DNA of 64,000 bases from CALLPQ01 sp964421675 (GCA_964421675.1 CAYQXV010000001.1:80365-144364); one strand, 5' to 3'; counted from the first letter of the stretch, positions 9,206 through 18,200 are shown. Made by a program: numbers and translations. Notes: generated from the sequence alone by a model not told the origin.

Positions 9206-9574
9206 CTAATCTTGAAATAACGCAAGCACATTTTCAAGCGGGCGTCCAATGACCGCTTTTTTATCACCGCATGCGATAATCGGGCGCGTAAGTAAGATTG
9301 GGTTTTCAACAATTTCTGCCCGCAAATCTTCATCGCTCAAATGATCCGCACCCAGATTACGCTCTTTATAGACCGCTTCGCCCGTTCGCATCATGTCACG
9401 AACGCCGCACCCGATAAGGTTTTGAAGGTGGGTAAGAGTTTGGATCGTAGGCGGCTCATCAAGATAGCGAATAACCTCAAAAGACTGACCGCGATCTTCC
9501 AACATCGCAACCACAGCCCTCGATTTTGAACATCGAGGATTGTGATAAACAGTAAATTTTTGTGTCATTGGCAA
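9206..9574 (-). CDS. arsC: glutaredoxin-dependent arsenate reductase (ArsC family)
   Basis: 122 residues, a thioredoxin-fold ArsC/Spx-type protein. The catalytic motif is YHNPRCSKSR (Cys about 15), followed by RYLDEPPT and an LLTRPI element with the arginine that binds the oxyanion. Members reduce arsenate to arsenite with glutathione and glutaredoxin. No arsB, acr3 or arsR neighbour is present, so a general ArsC-like reductase (YfgD-type) is possible. The start could be 9574 or the ATG at 9568. Confidence 0.88.
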   Translation of the reverse strand: MPMTQKFTVYHNPRCSKSRAVVAMLEDRGQSFEVIRYLDEPPTIQTLTHLQNLIGCGVRDMMRTGEAVYKERNLGADHLSDEDLRAEIVENPILLTRPIIACGDKKAVIGRPLENVLALFQD

Positions 9575-9649
9575 TGAAACCCTCCCGCTGCAAAACGCTA
9601 AGATTGCGGAGCGCTTGCGTTGCAGAGCGTCTCCACCATCGCGCCTTAA

Positions 9650-10339
9650 CTACAGAGCCAACCGGTAGCCACCGCTTTCGGTCACCAAAATTGTCGCATT
9701 GGACGGTTCAGGCTCAATCTTCTGGCGCAAGCGATAAACATGGGTTTCAAGCGTATGGGTCGTCACGCCTGAATTGTAGCCCCACACTTCATCCAGCAGG
9801 ATGTCGCGGCCAACCGCCTTGCCGCCCGCACGATAGAGAAACTTCAAGATTGATGTTTCTTTTTCTGTCAGGCGGATTTTTTTGTCATCTTCCGTAACCA
9901 TCATCTTCACAGCCGGACGGAATTCATAGGGTCCAACTTTGAATACCGCGTCTTCGCTTTGCTCATGTGAGCGCAAATGCGCGCGAACCCTTGCTAACAA
10001 GACGACAAATTTAAATGGCTTTGTGACATAGTCATTGGCGCCTGCATCGAGACCGAGAATGGTATCGGCTTCGCTATCGGCACCTGTCAGCATAATGATA
10101 GGAGACTTGAAGCCATTTTTTCTCATGATACGGCAGGCTTCGCGGCCATCCATATCAGGCAGGCCAACATCAAGCAGCATCAAGTCTGTATGCGCTTCCT
10201 GTTTGACCTTCTCAATTGCATCCTGGCCATTGATTGCCGTTTCAATATCGAACTCATCGTTCAGGTTAAATTGCTCAATTAGCGTTTCTCGCAGCAACTC
10301 ATCATCATCTACGAGTAAAATCCGTTTAGCTCTGGCCAT
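9650..10339 (-). CDS. OmpR/PhoB-family response regulator
   Basis: 229 residues from the ATG at 10339, chosen because GGAG lies about eight bases upstream. The receiver domain (residues 4-120) has the acidic pair DDD, the phospho-acceptor Asp in LMLLDVGLPD, and the Lys in YVTKPFKF. The C-terminal winged-helix domain (about 130-229) ends THTLETHVYRLRQKIE and TESGGYRL. No histidine kinase lies next to it, so its partner is elsewhere. The target regulon cannot be told. Confidence 0.92.
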   Translation of the reverse strand: MARAKRILLVDDDELLRETLIEQFNLNDEFDIETAINGQDAIEKVKQEAHTDLMLLDVGLPDMDGREACRIMRKNGFKSPIIMLTGADSEADTILGLDAGANDYVTKPFKFVVLLARVRAHLRSHEQSEDAVFKVGPYEFRPAVKMMVTEDDKKIRLTEKETSILKFLYRAGGKAVGRDILLDEVWGYNSGVTTHTLETHVYRLRQKIEPEPSNATILVTESGGYRLAL

Positions 10340-10554
10340 TACAGCTTCTCCGCTCCCACGGTTAAAAATTCCCGTGTCTCTACTAGCTTCCATTTGCATT
10401 GAAGATCAAGCTACTCGAAATTTTTGAGAGCCCTTCACTGCTGTTCAACTGTTGGCTATGTAAGTCGCCATGGTGAATTCACAATCAAACGGTCGATCAC
10501 ATTGGCTTGAAACAATTCGTGAGTTTTCGTTTGTTAGTTTAAAAACAATAGCTT

Positions 10555-11064
10555 ATGGATATTTTTTTACAAGATAAACAGCTGATTATCCGGGGTTTTG
10601 ACCCAATTGCGTGTGCAATTGGCCCGTCCGGCGTGTGCCGAGACAAAAAAGAAGGGGACGGAACAACCCCGACCGGGCGGTTTGCGTTTCGGCGTGTCCT
10701 GTACCGCGCGGACCGAGAACAACGCCCCTTTACATATTTGCCCTGCCAACCAATCCGTCCAGACGATGGTTGGTGTGATGATGTAAACCACCCTGCCTAT
10801 AATAGGCCGGTGCAATGGAGCGGTGCACTGTTGAAAGCAAAGTCCGGTGCTGAACGGATGTGGCGAGACGATCATTTATATGATCTATGCGTGATCTTAG
10901 GTCACAATGATCACCCCCCTGTTCCGGGATCGGGAAGTGCTGTGTTTTTCCATCTTGCGAAAAATGACTATTCACCGACACAAGGATGTGTCGCGATCGC
11001 GCGCCACCACATGCTCGAATTATTAGCAAATTTGGATGCGCGCTCGCATATTGAAATTCAATAA
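10555..11064 (+). CDS. L,D-transpeptidase (YkuD) family protein
   Basis: 169 residues. The YkuD catalytic signature is present: the upstream His in FFHLAK and SPTQGCVAI with the nucleophile Cys. Such enzymes make 3-3 crosslinks in peptidoglycan or attach proteins to it. No signal peptide is visible from this ATG and the domain fills the whole protein, so export is unexplained. It is convergent with the yggS-like gene and divergent from the response regulator. Confidence 0.85.
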   Translation: MDIFLQDKQLIIRGFDPIACAIGPSGVCRDKKEGDGTTPTGRFAFRRVLYRADREQRPFTYLPCQPIRPDDGWCDDVNHPAYNRPVQWSGALLKAKSGAERMWRDDHLYDLCVILGHNDHPPVPGSGSAVFFHLAKNDYSPTQGCVAIARHHMLELLANLDARSHIEIQ

Positions 11065-11078
11065 TTCCCAGATGGCGC

Positions 11079-11765
11079 CTAGCTTTCCGGGCGTTGTCCA
11101 AAAATTCCAGACCCAATGCGCACATGGGTTGCCCCCAATTTAACCGCATCAAGATAATCGGCACTCATGCCCATACTGAGCGATTTTAACCCATGACGCT
11201 CAGCCATGGTTTTTACCATCATAAAATGGGGTGCGACGACCGCCCCTGCTGGCGGAATACACATCAGCCCCGCAATTGGCAGGCCATACTCCGTGCGGCA
11301 CTGCTCGATAAAGGCGTCTGCTTGCTGAGGCAAAATGCCGGATTTTTGCTCCTCTTCTCCGGTATTGATTTGAATCAATAATTCAGGGGATCGCCCTTGC
11401 TTTGAAATCTCATCGGCAATGATGCGGGCAATTTTGGGTCGGTCGATGGTCTCAATCGCATCAAAAAACCCGACAGCTTCACTCGCTTTATTAGATTGTA
11501 ACGGGCCAATGAGCCGGATCTGGCAATCAGGATAGCGTAATTTTAAATCTGGCCATTTGCCCATTGCCTCCTGCACCCGGTTTTCCCCAAAAATACGGTG
11601 GCCAGCGGCAAGGGCTCCTAGAATATGCTCAGCGCTGTGTTTTTTGCTGACCGCAGTAATATGCACGGGCAAAGGATCAGCTTCACGGCTGGCTGTCCGG
11701 CACGCCTGAACAATCTCCGCCGTGATCGCCGGGAGGGTTAGTGCTGGATCAAGCAGTGGCGGCAT
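11079..11765 (-). CDS. YggS-family pyridoxal phosphate homeostasis protein
   Basis: 228 residues, a single-domain TIM-barrel PLP-binding protein of the YggS/PROSC family. The PLP lysine lies in HITAVSKKH (about residue 42). IFGENRVQEA, RLIGPLQSNKA, QINTGEEEQKSG and LSMGMSADYLDA are the family's conserved blocks. It buffers free PLP in the cytoplasm. It is divergent from the ThiE-like gene with only 42 bases between, so the two may share a short control region. Confidence 0.94.
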   Translation of the reverse strand: MPPLLDPALTLPAITAEIVQACRTASREADPLPVHITAVSKKHSAEHILGALAAGHRIFGENRVQEAMGKWPDLKLRYPDCQIRLIGPLQSNKASEAVGFFDAIETIDRPKIARIIADEISKQGRSPELLIQINTGEEEQKSGILPQQADAFIEQCRTEYGLPIAGLMCIPPAGAVVAPHFMMVKTMAERHGLKSLSMGMSADYLDAVKLGATHVRIGSGIFGQRPES

Positions 11766-11807
11766 AATTTCTGGCAGTTCAATCTCTCCTATGGTCTAAA
11801 ACCGGAA

Positions 11808-12515
11808 ATGATGAAAATGAACAACCATAGCCCCCTGGGAAGATCAACACCTGCCCGCGCTGATATTCCCGCATCCCAGCCAGACATATCTAACCTCTCT
11901 CGAAGAGCGCGTTCATATGCCGGGCAAGCAGGTCTGGGCACTCGGTCCGGCATCCTCATCTATATGACGAATGATAGCGAAATCTGCGATATTCCAGCGC
12001 TCACCCGCCGCCTTGAACAGCTGGAAACGGGGACATTGGTCATATTTCGCTATTATAACGCTTCCGAAAGGAGGCTTATATCAAAAAGGGTTTGCGATAT
12101 TTGCAAGCGTTTAGGGCTGCCCTTTTTACTTGCTGGTGACCCCAAGCTCGCCCTTGCCATAAAGGCGGACGGTTTGCATGTCCCGCGCTGGCTTTTACCC
12201 CGTCAGGGCCTGTGGCAGGGGTTTGACGGCATCCTGACGGCCTCCTGCCATAATCCATCAGAAATTCGCCAGGCCCGTCTTGGCGGGGCGGATTTTGGCT
12301 TGATATCCCCGGTGTGGAAAACCCCTTCGCACCCTGATACCGAGCCCCTCTTGGTGCGCGGACTACACGGCCTTGCCAAAGTAGCGCGCGCGCCTATGGG
12401 GCCGCCCCTGCCGATTGTCGCCCTTGGGGGTCTAAGTGCAACCAATACACAGCGGCTCATGGTCAAACCCCTCATCGGATTTGCTGGCATTTCGGTGTTT
12501 CATAACCCTGCCTGA
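11808..12515 (+). CDS. thiamine phosphate synthase/TenI-like protein
   Basis: 235 residues. After an N-terminal stretch of about 60 residues unlike the family, the rest follows a ThiE/TenI barrel: VCDICKRLGLPFLLAGDPKLALAIKADGLHVPR, CHNPSEIRQARLGGADFGLISPVW, and PIVALGGLSATN. ThiE joins the pyrimidine and thiazole parts of thiamine, but many short relatives such as this one have no proven activity. The true start may lie inside, for example at the ATG in ILIYMTNDSE. There is no thi operon nearby. Confidence 0.8.
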   Translation: MMKMNNHSPLGRSTPARADIPASQPDISNLSRRARSYAGQAGLGTRSGILIYMTNDSEICDIPALTRRLEQLETGTLVIFRYYNASERRLISKRVCDICKRLGLPFLLAGDPKLALAIKADGLHVPRWLLPRQGLWQGFDGILTASCHNPSEIRQARLGGADFGLISPVWKTPSHPDTEPLLVRGLHGLAKVARAPMGPPLPIVALGGLSATNTQRLMVKPLIGFAGISVFHNPA

Positions 12516-12633
12516 TCCGCGTGATTGACCAGCAGAATATGCGCGCTGTTTGCTTTTGGTTAACCACATTCCGCTTAAGAAAGGATTCATGTGTGCGTGG
12601 GCACACCTATTAAAATTCAGGGATGTGTTGGCT

Positions 12634-13962
12634 ATGCGCCGAACGGAATTTAAACGCCCGGTATTGGGACGCTTGATTTGGGGTTGGGTTGCCTTTGGCG
12701 CTCTGATCGCCGCCAGCATCTTCTTTTTAATCCTTGCACAGGTTCAAAAGCCAAAAATTGGCCGGTTATCCTTAAATATTGACGAGGAAGTTGAGCGCCT
12801 AACCCCCGCGCCAGCGGCTCTCCATTTAAATGTCCCCGAAAATGCCGTTAACGTAACACGGTCCGTGCCCGCAAGAGGCGCGACCCCGGCCACCACCGCC
12901 AGTGCAGATAGTAATGCCGCATCAGAGAACGCACCCTCCTTGCGATATGCCGAAGCCGACCATACGGGCGGGCCGAAAACATATTCGATAGCGCGCTCAG
13001 CGTCTCCATCAACGCCGGTAAATGAACCCGCACCAATCAATAACCCAATCAATGACATTGATGACGCACCGCCCGGTGAATTAAAAATCACGATAGATGG
13101 CCGCGACATTGATGATTACAATGCCAGTGTGCAGCGCGCCCGTGACAGCAAAGGCGCTGCCTCTTTTCGGGTTAACACACCGAGCACCGACCTCACAAAA
13201 CCATCCGCCTACGGTTCAATTCCAGCAATCTCATCAGATGGACGCCGTTCTGCGCAATATTATGCCGCGCAGTCAAATACGCGTAATTTTAGAAAACCCG
13301 GTACCGACCATCAGGTTGTCAGCATTATCATGACTGGCTTGGGGTTAAATGAAGACCTCACCGAACAAGCCATCATAGAACTGCCTTCACAAGTTAGCCT
13401 TGCCTTTGCCCCATATGGGAAAAACCTTGACCATTGGGCAAGCCTTGCGCGCGAATATGGACACGAAATTCTGCTTGAAGTGCCAATGGAAGCCTATGGC
13501 AACACCAACAATATTGGCCCGGCAGGATTATCGACAGCTCATGATCCAGCGGCCAACCTGAAACGAATGGATTGGATCTTGTCACGCATGCAAGGATATT
13601 TTGGTGTCACAAATTATCAGGGTGCAAAATTTTCTGCGAACCAAGCCGCCATGCAACCAATCATGGTAAGACTTTCCAGCCTCGGCATTGCCTATATTGA
13701 TGATACGGGCGCAGCACCCAAATTGCCGCGCGACAATGCCGGCGATGTCGCCCGCCTTTTGACCGGCATCGATACCACATCATTGCGGGCTTCCTTTCAA
13801 GGATTAAGCGCGCGCGCAGAAGCAACAAACTTTGCCCTTGGTAAGATTGTTGCCACACAGAAAAATATCGAAGAAATTTTGCATTACTCAGAATCCCTGG
13901 AAGAAACCGAGCTTACGCTTGTCCCGGCATCAACCGTCCTTTATGTGGGCAATCAATATTAA
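12634..13962 (+). CDS. divergent polysaccharide deacetylase family protein
   Basis: About 442 residues from the ATG at 12634, which has AGGGA about ten bases upstream; earlier ATGs give an extension without family features. One N-terminal membrane segment (about 14-37) is followed by a disordered Pro/Ala-rich linker to about residue 225. The C-terminal domain is of the divergent polysaccharide deacetylase type: VSIIMTGLGLNED, ILLEVPMEAYG and GIAYIDDTG. It probably acts in the periplasm on a cell-wall or surface glycan. Placement directly before rppH is typical of alphaproteobacteria. Confidence 0.88.
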   Translation: MRRTEFKRPVLGRLIWGWVAFGALIAASIFFLILAQVQKPKIGRLSLNIDEEVERLTPAPAALHLNVPENAVNVTRSVPARGATPATTASADSNAASENAPSLRYAEADHTGGPKTYSIARSASPSTPVNEPAPINNPINDIDDAPPGELKITIDGRDIDDYNASVQRARDSKGAASFRVNTPSTDLTKPSAYGSIPAISSDGRRSAQYYAAQSNTRNFRKPGTDHQVVSIIMTGLGLNEDLTEQAIIELPSQVSLAFAPYGKNLDHWASLAREYGHEILLEVPMEAYGNTNNIGPAGLSTAHDPAANLKRMDWILSRMQGYFGVTNYQGAKFSANQAAMQPIMVRLSSLGIAYIDDTGAAPKLPRDNAGDVARLLTGIDTTSLRASFQGLSARAEATNFALGKIVATQKNIEEILHYSESLEETELTLVPASTVLYVGNQY

Positions 13963-14021
13963 TTCTTCCCGCTGTCGGTGATTGGTAACCCCTCACAACC
14001 GGCTTTTTTGAGTGCTGCTAA

Positions 14022-14558
14022 ATGTCCTTAATTGAAACCGATGTGTTGGTGCGTGACTATCGGCCCAATGTTGGAATTCTCGTCTTTAATCCCGCTGGCG
14101 AGGTTTGGCTTGGCAGGCGCGTGTTCGGCTTTGACGATCTTGATCCCGAAACCTATGTCGACGGATATCGCTGGCAAATGCCGCAAGGCGGGATTGATAA
14201 GGGCGAAACCATCGAACAAGCTGCCTTCCGCGAATTGCGCGAGGAAACCGGTATCAAAAAAGCATCCCTTTTGATGACCACACCGGGCTGGCTCGCCTAT
14301 GATTTCCCCCCCGAATATAAAAAGAAGAAATGGCGCGGCCAACGGCAAAAATGGGCCGTCATGTTGTTTGAGGGCTCCGACGATGAAGTGGATATTGCCG
14401 CCGATGACCATCAGGAGTTCGATGACTGGCGCTGGAATAATCTTGATGAGGTCCTGCGTTTGATTGTGCCCTTCAAGAAAGAGGTCTATTCTGAGCTGGT
14501 GCAAGCGGTATTACCGCTAAGAGATTGGATTTGCAAAACAAATTCGGGCCATGACTGA
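14022..14558 (+). CDS. rppH: RNA pyrophosphohydrolase RppH
   Basis: 178 residues. The Nudix box is intact (GETIEQAAFRELREETG, with the GX5EX7REUXEE pattern), preceded by RPNVGILVFN and WQMPQGGID, the usual RppH opening. RppH removes pyrophosphate from the 5' end of mRNAs to start decay. It follows the deacetylase gene after 59 bases and overlaps the next gene by eight bases, so the three may be cotranscribed. Confidence 0.95.
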   Translation: MSLIETDVLVRDYRPNVGILVFNPAGEVWLGRRVFGFDDLDPETYVDGYRWQMPQGGIDKGETIEQAAFRELREETGIKKASLLMTTPGWLAYDFPPEYKKKKWRGQRQKWAVMLFEGSDDEVDIAADDHQEFDDWRWNNLDEVLRLIVPFKKEVYSELVQAVLPLRDWICKTNSGHD

Positions 14559-14862
14559 CCCAAAGAGCAAAGACTCCATGACCGAGACTCCCAAGCCACA
14601 GGACACAGCGCCCAGCCTGCTTGATGCAACAGGGTTATTGTGCCCAATGCCGGTCATACGCATGGAGGCCCTACTGAGACGGGCCCAACCCGGCGACCAG
14701 ATACGCATTTTGACAGATGACCCCATCGCCACCATTGATATCCCGCATTTTTGTGCTGAGGGCGGCCATACCGCCGTCAGACAGCCCGATCTTCACGGTG
14801 CGTGCGTTTTTCTTGTCACAGCAGGCGGTAAATCGGGACCCAAACCACCGGAAAACTCCTGA
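14551..14862 (+). CDS. TusA-family sulfurtransferase
   Basis: 103 residues. The TusA fold is shown by DATGLLCPMPVIRMEALLRR, with the active-site Cys in the CPMP motif, and by GDQIRILTDDPIATIDIPHFC. Such proteins carry sulfur as a persulfide to tRNA thiolation or other pathways. The first about 25 residues are polar and unlike the family. It overlaps rppH by eight bases, so it is probably translationally coupled. Confidence 0.9.
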   Translation: MTDPKSKDSMTETPKPQDTAPSLLDATGLLCPMPVIRMEALLRRAQPGDQIRILTDDPIATIDIPHFCAEGGHTAVRQPDLHGACVFLVTAGGKSGPKPPENS

Positions 14863-14997
14863 ATCCGGGCTCGCCGTCTCGTTTCGGTACGGGGGTTTGT
14901 GCTACTACTCATCTATGGTAACGTTTTGACACAAAAGAGCAGTTGGGCCTTTATTTTGGTCCTGATTCTTTTAAATTAACGTGCCGGAGCCTGAAAT

Positions 14998-15060
14998 ATG
15001 GCTGGTATGACCCAAATCGAAACACGGGTAGTACCGGTTAATGTTGTCGGGGAAGGTTAA
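14998..15060 (+). CDS. possible 20-residue small ORF upstream of the Sel1 gene
   Basis: ATG at 14998 opens MAGMTQIETRVVPVNVVGEG and stops at 15060, with GGAG about ten bases upstream. It lies in the 270-base gap between the TusA-like and Sel1 genes. It could be a leader peptide or chance. There is no further support. Confidence 0.2.
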   Translation: MAGMTQIETRVVPVNVVGEG

Positions 15061-15132
15061 ATTGGGGTGGCCATACCGGGCTAATCGGCCTGGATTTGTG
15101 TAGTGTGCCGCCGAGAATGGGATGATGGGGTT

Positions 15133-16470
15133 ATGAAAAAGCTTGATGGCCTGACAATGTTAAATGCTATTGGAATGCCGACTGCAGGCAGCGTCCGCAC
15201 AAAAGGCATGGCAATCGCCGCGGCCTTAATGCTCGGGACAAGTCTGACAGCCGGGGTTGCGCACGCTGACTTCAATGAAGGCATGCGCGCTTATGTGCAG
15301 GGGCAATACCAAAAATCTCTGGATACGTGGACACGCTATGCCTTGGCTGGCGATATCCGCTCCAAAAAAGTGCTCGGTGATGTCTATTCAGGCAAACCGC
15401 TTGAGGGTGTGCGTTCAGCAACCTCTCCGCTTGAGGAAATTCCGGTCGATAATGTCAGCGCGCTGACATGGTACACCCTCGCGGCCTACCATAATTTCTC
15501 ATCCTATCAGGCACCATCATCATCGGAAATGAATGACAAAATCATTGCCGAACAACGCCTGCCGGAAATTCGCGAGCGCATGAGTTCAGCGGATGTGGGC
15601 AAGGCTCAAAAACGGGTCGCCCAAAAGTTTGAATCAGGCTCAGGATTTGACCTTTATAATCTTGGCCGCATGTATCAACGCGGTGCGGGCCTGCCCAAAG
15701 ATAATGTGCGCGCCCTACAAATGTTCGCGCTGGCCAAAGCACGCGGCGCTGGTGAAGCGAGTGCGGCTTACGAAAAACTCGAAAAGTTGATGACCAGCAT
15801 CGAGAAAAAACGCGCCAATGAATTGGTCGCGACGTGGCAACCACCATTGCCGCTCGAATATACTGGCACAACAGCGCAACAAGACGCTCTGGACAAAGCC
15901 CGTAAAGAACTCAATGAGATCAAACGCGCTCAAGCTCTTGAGCGGGTATCCGATATCGATGTTGAGCTTATTCAACGTGCCCTTAACGCACTTGGCTTCC
16001 GGGCCGGAACTGTTGACAATGAGCTTGGTCAAGGCACACGTGCCGCCATCCGCCGCTTCCAATATTCTACGGTAGCGCGCGATAAAGACATGACCGAAGA
16101 TCAAAAACGCGAAATCGTGACCGGGTCGTTGACGGCGCTGCAAACGGTTGAATTGTTTAATGATGCCGCCCAAAGCGGTCACCCCATGTCCCAATATGTT
16201 TACGGCGTTATGCATGTAAGTGGTATTGGTGTGGAGCGTAACGGCGCTATTGCCGTTGACTGGCTCACAAAAGCCGCCGACCAAAATCTTGCCATCTCAC
16301 ATAACGCTCTTGGCGTTATCTTCCGGGACGGGACAACTGGTCTCAATGAAATCCAACCAGAACAATCTCGTTCTGCGTTCCACTTCGCTAAGGCCGCTGC
16401 CCTTGGGTATAAGCCTGCTAACAAGTCGCTTGAGAAGCTTAGCTTCGAATCGCCGCGTGATAATCTGTAA
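15133..16470 (+). CDS. exported Sel1-repeat protein with a peptidoglycan-binding domain
   Basis: About 445 residues from the ATG at 15133; a GTG at 15103 only adds residues before the signal. The signal peptide has a hydrophobic core (MAIAAALMLGTSLTAGV) and a likely AHA cleavage site, so the protein is periplasmic. Sel1-type repeats lie at about 45-80 and 165-215 and again at about 345-430, and a PG_binding_1 domain sits between them (IQRALNALGFRAGTVDNELG, TRAAIRRFQ). The layout suggests a wall-bound scaffold. It is followed 11 bases later by a beta-helix protein gene, which makes a two-gene envelope operon. Confidence 0.87.
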   Translation: MKKLDGLTMLNAIGMPTAGSVRTKGMAIAAALMLGTSLTAGVAHADFNEGMRAYVQGQYQKSLDTWTRYALAGDIRSKKVLGDVYSGKPLEGVRSATSPLEEIPVDNVSALTWYTLAAYHNFSSYQAPSSSEMNDKIIAEQRLPEIRERMSSADVGKAQKRVAQKFESGSGFDLYNLGRMYQRGAGLPKDNVRALQMFALAKARGAGEASAAYEKLEKLMTSIEKKRANELVATWQPPLPLEYTGTTAQQDALDKARKELNEIKRAQALERVSDIDVELIQRALNALGFRAGTVDNELGQGTRAAIRRFQYSTVARDKDMTEDQKREIVTGSLTALQTVELFNDAAQSGHPMSQYVYGVMHVSGIGVERNGAIAVDWLTKAADQNLAISHNALGVIFRDGTTGLNEIQPEQSRSAFHFAKAAALGYKPANKSLEKLSFESPRDNL

Positions 16471-16481
16471 AGGGGATTGTG

Positions 16482-17570
16482 ATGACACGAGTAAAATCTC
16501 TTAAGACTAAGACATTTGTTGCTGTTGCCAGCTCCGCGACACTGCTTTTCGCAGGTGTTGCGCAAGCTCAATCACTTGGCGGCTTCCCCATTCGCGAACC
16601 TGGTGGCGGTAAATCTTCGTCCGGTGGTTCTTCGGAACAGGCGACAAAGAAAAAAGACAAAGGACCGCTCCAGATTATTGTGGATGCAAATGGTCCGGGT
16701 CCGTACAAAACCATCAATGCAGCCGTTGAAGATGTCGCCGAGGGCGGTGTCGTTTATGTGCTTCATGGGGTTTATAATGAAAGCATTGAGCTGGATAAAT
16801 CAGTCTTTATCCAGGGCGACCGAGGCCCCGGTCCAGGTGTTGAAATCAACGCACCGATGAATGCGACCTGCCTTAACTTCTCCCCCAAGGACTCCGTGTC
16901 CCATGCGGTGGTGGCGAACGTTAAGTTCTCTGCAAAAATCAATTCCGGGGCGCAGGCCTGCGTCAATGTTGAGCGCGGTGTTTTCACGCTGAAAGAAAGC
17001 GACGTTCTTGGAAGCGGTGTACGACCAGCGGTTAAAATTTCTGGCGGTACTGTAATGCTCGAAAAGAACAGCATCACTGCCGGATCAGAAGGCATCTTTG
17101 TTGACCAAGGTCACAGCCTGTCGCAGAGCTTTATCATCGATAATCACATCAACCGTAATACTGTCGGTGTGGATATCGCATCGGGCAGCCGCGCAGATGT
17201 TGTCATTGCTGGCAATGAGATCTTCGATAATCTCGATAGCGGTGTGAAATCGTCAGGCTATGGCGGTGCCAAACTGATCGGCAACAAAATCCGCAACAAT
17301 AAAGGCGCCGGCGTCATCTTGGATAAATATTCCAAGCTTTCTTTGATCCGTCACAATGACATTGTTCAAAATGAAGGCGATGGCGTGGCTATTCCATTCG
17401 GTGCGAAATCAATCATTGAAGACAATGATATTGTCGGCAATAGCGGTCTTGCCATCTTCGTTCGCGAAGGCTTGAAACCAAAAGTGACAAATAACTTTAT
17501 TGAAAATAACTTTGGCGACAAAAAGCGCAAGAAGCGTCGCAAAAGAAATCGCGACAATAGTCGCTACTAA
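16482..17570 (+). CDS. exported right-handed beta-helix protein
   Basis: About 362 residues from the ATG at 16482, with AAGGGGA about seven bases upstream. A signal peptide ends at AQA (about residue 30), and a Ser/Gly/Lys linker follows. From residue about 65 a parallel beta-helix opens with PYKTINAAVEDVAEGGVVYVLHGVYNE, as in pectate-lyase and NosD-like proteins, and continues in short turns rich in IxxNxIxxN patterns (IIDNHINRNTVGVDI, LIGNKIRNNKGAGV). The tail is strongly basic (KKRKKRRKRNR). It may bind a polysaccharide, and no catalytic residues can be assigned. It ends before a strong terminator. Confidence 0.87.
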   Translation: MTRVKSLKTKTFVAVASSATLLFAGVAQAQSLGGFPIREPGGGKSSSGGSSEQATKKKDKGPLQIIVDANGPGPYKTINAAVEDVAEGGVVYVLHGVYNESIELDKSVFIQGDRGPGPGVEINAPMNATCLNFSPKDSVSHAVVANVKFSAKINSGAQACVNVERGVFTLKESDVLGSGVRPAVKISGGTVMLEKNSITAGSEGIFVDQGHSLSQSFIIDNHINRNTVGVDIASGSRADVVIAGNEIFDNLDSGVKSSGYGGAKLIGNKIRNNKGAGVILDKYSKLSLIRHNDIVQNEGDGVAIPFGAKSIIEDNDIVGNSGLAIFVREGLKPKVTNNFIENNFGDKKRKKRRKRNRDNSRY

Positions 17571-17593
17571 ATTCCCCGCCTAACAAACCGACT

Positions 17594-17626
17594 AAAAAAC
17601 CCCGCATCATCATGCGGGGTTTTTTA
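17594..17626. terminator. strong bidirectional intrinsic terminator
   Basis: CCCCGCAT (17600-17607), a CATC loop, and ATGCGGGG (17612-17619) form a perfect eight-base-pair stem. It is flanked by A-runs on the left and six T on the right, so it can end both the beta-helix transcript and the leftward infC transcript. Confidence 0.92.
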
Positions 17627-17654
17627 TTGTTTGAAAAAATTCGGTAAACCAGAT

Positions 17655-18194
17655 CTATCTGGGCGCGATCACCATCATCATTTGGCGACCTTCAAGCTTT
17701 GGCATTTGCTCAACCTTGGCAATCTCATCAAAGTCATCCTGAACACGGTGCAATAACTCCATACCGCGTTCCTGGTGTGCCATTTCCCGGCCGCGAAAAC
17801 GCAAAGTCACTTTGACCTTGTCGCCATCTTCTAAGAACCGTTTCATCGACCGGCTTTTGACCTCATAATCATGCTGGTCAATGTTGGGGCGCATTTTGAT
17901 TTCTTTGATATCAACAACTTTCTGTTTCTTCTTGGCTTCCGCCTTCTTCTTTTGTTGTTGATATTTGTATTTTCCGTAATCCAGAATTTTACACACAGGA
18001 GGTTGTGTGTTCGGGGAGACTTCCACGAGGTCCAGACCAGCTTGAACGGCAATTTGCATCGCCTCATCCGTATTGACCACACCGCGTTTTTCGCCAGTAT
18101 GATCGATCAATAAAACCTGAGGCACAGCAATATCTTCATTCATGCGTGGGCCGTCATTTTTAGGGGGCGGGGCATTAAGCGGTCTGCGGACGAT
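17655..18194 (-). CDS. infC: translation initiation factor IF-3, probably with an ATC start codon
   Basis: IF-3 binds the 30S subunit, blocks early subunit joining and proofreads the start codon. From the ATG at 18143 the protein has 162 residues and lacks its N-terminus. In the same frame, 17 more codons read back to ATC at 18194 and encode (I/M)VRRPLNAPPPKNDGPR, which matches the RRP...GPR opening of alphaproteobacterial IF-3. AGGAG stands eight bases before that ATC. The N-domain (VPQVLLIDHTGEKRG), lysine-rich linker and C-domain (MRPNIDQHDYEVKSRS, GREMAHQERG, EGRQMMMVIAPR) are complete, giving 179 residues. A rare start codon allows IF-3 to repress itself, as known for infC in E. coli. 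rpmI and rplT do not follow it. Confidence 0.95.
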   Translation of the reverse strand: MVRRPLNAPPPKNDGPRMNEDIAVPQVLLIDHTGEKRGVVNTDEAMQIAVQAGLDLVEVSPNTQPPVCKILDYGKYKYQQQKKKAEAKKKQKVVDIKEIKMRPNIDQHDYEVKSRSMKRFLEDGDKVKVTLRFRGREMAHQERGMELLHRVQDDFDEIAKVEQMPKLEGRQMMMVIAPR

Positions 18195-18200
18195 GGACGT

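Noticed and set aside
14028..14504. Minus-strand open frame across rppH
   Set aside because: It is the shadow of an intact Nudix gene.
15715..16284. Minus-strand open frame of 189 codons
   Set aside because: It lies within the Sel1 gene, has no domain and no ribosome site; the plus strand has clear motifs.
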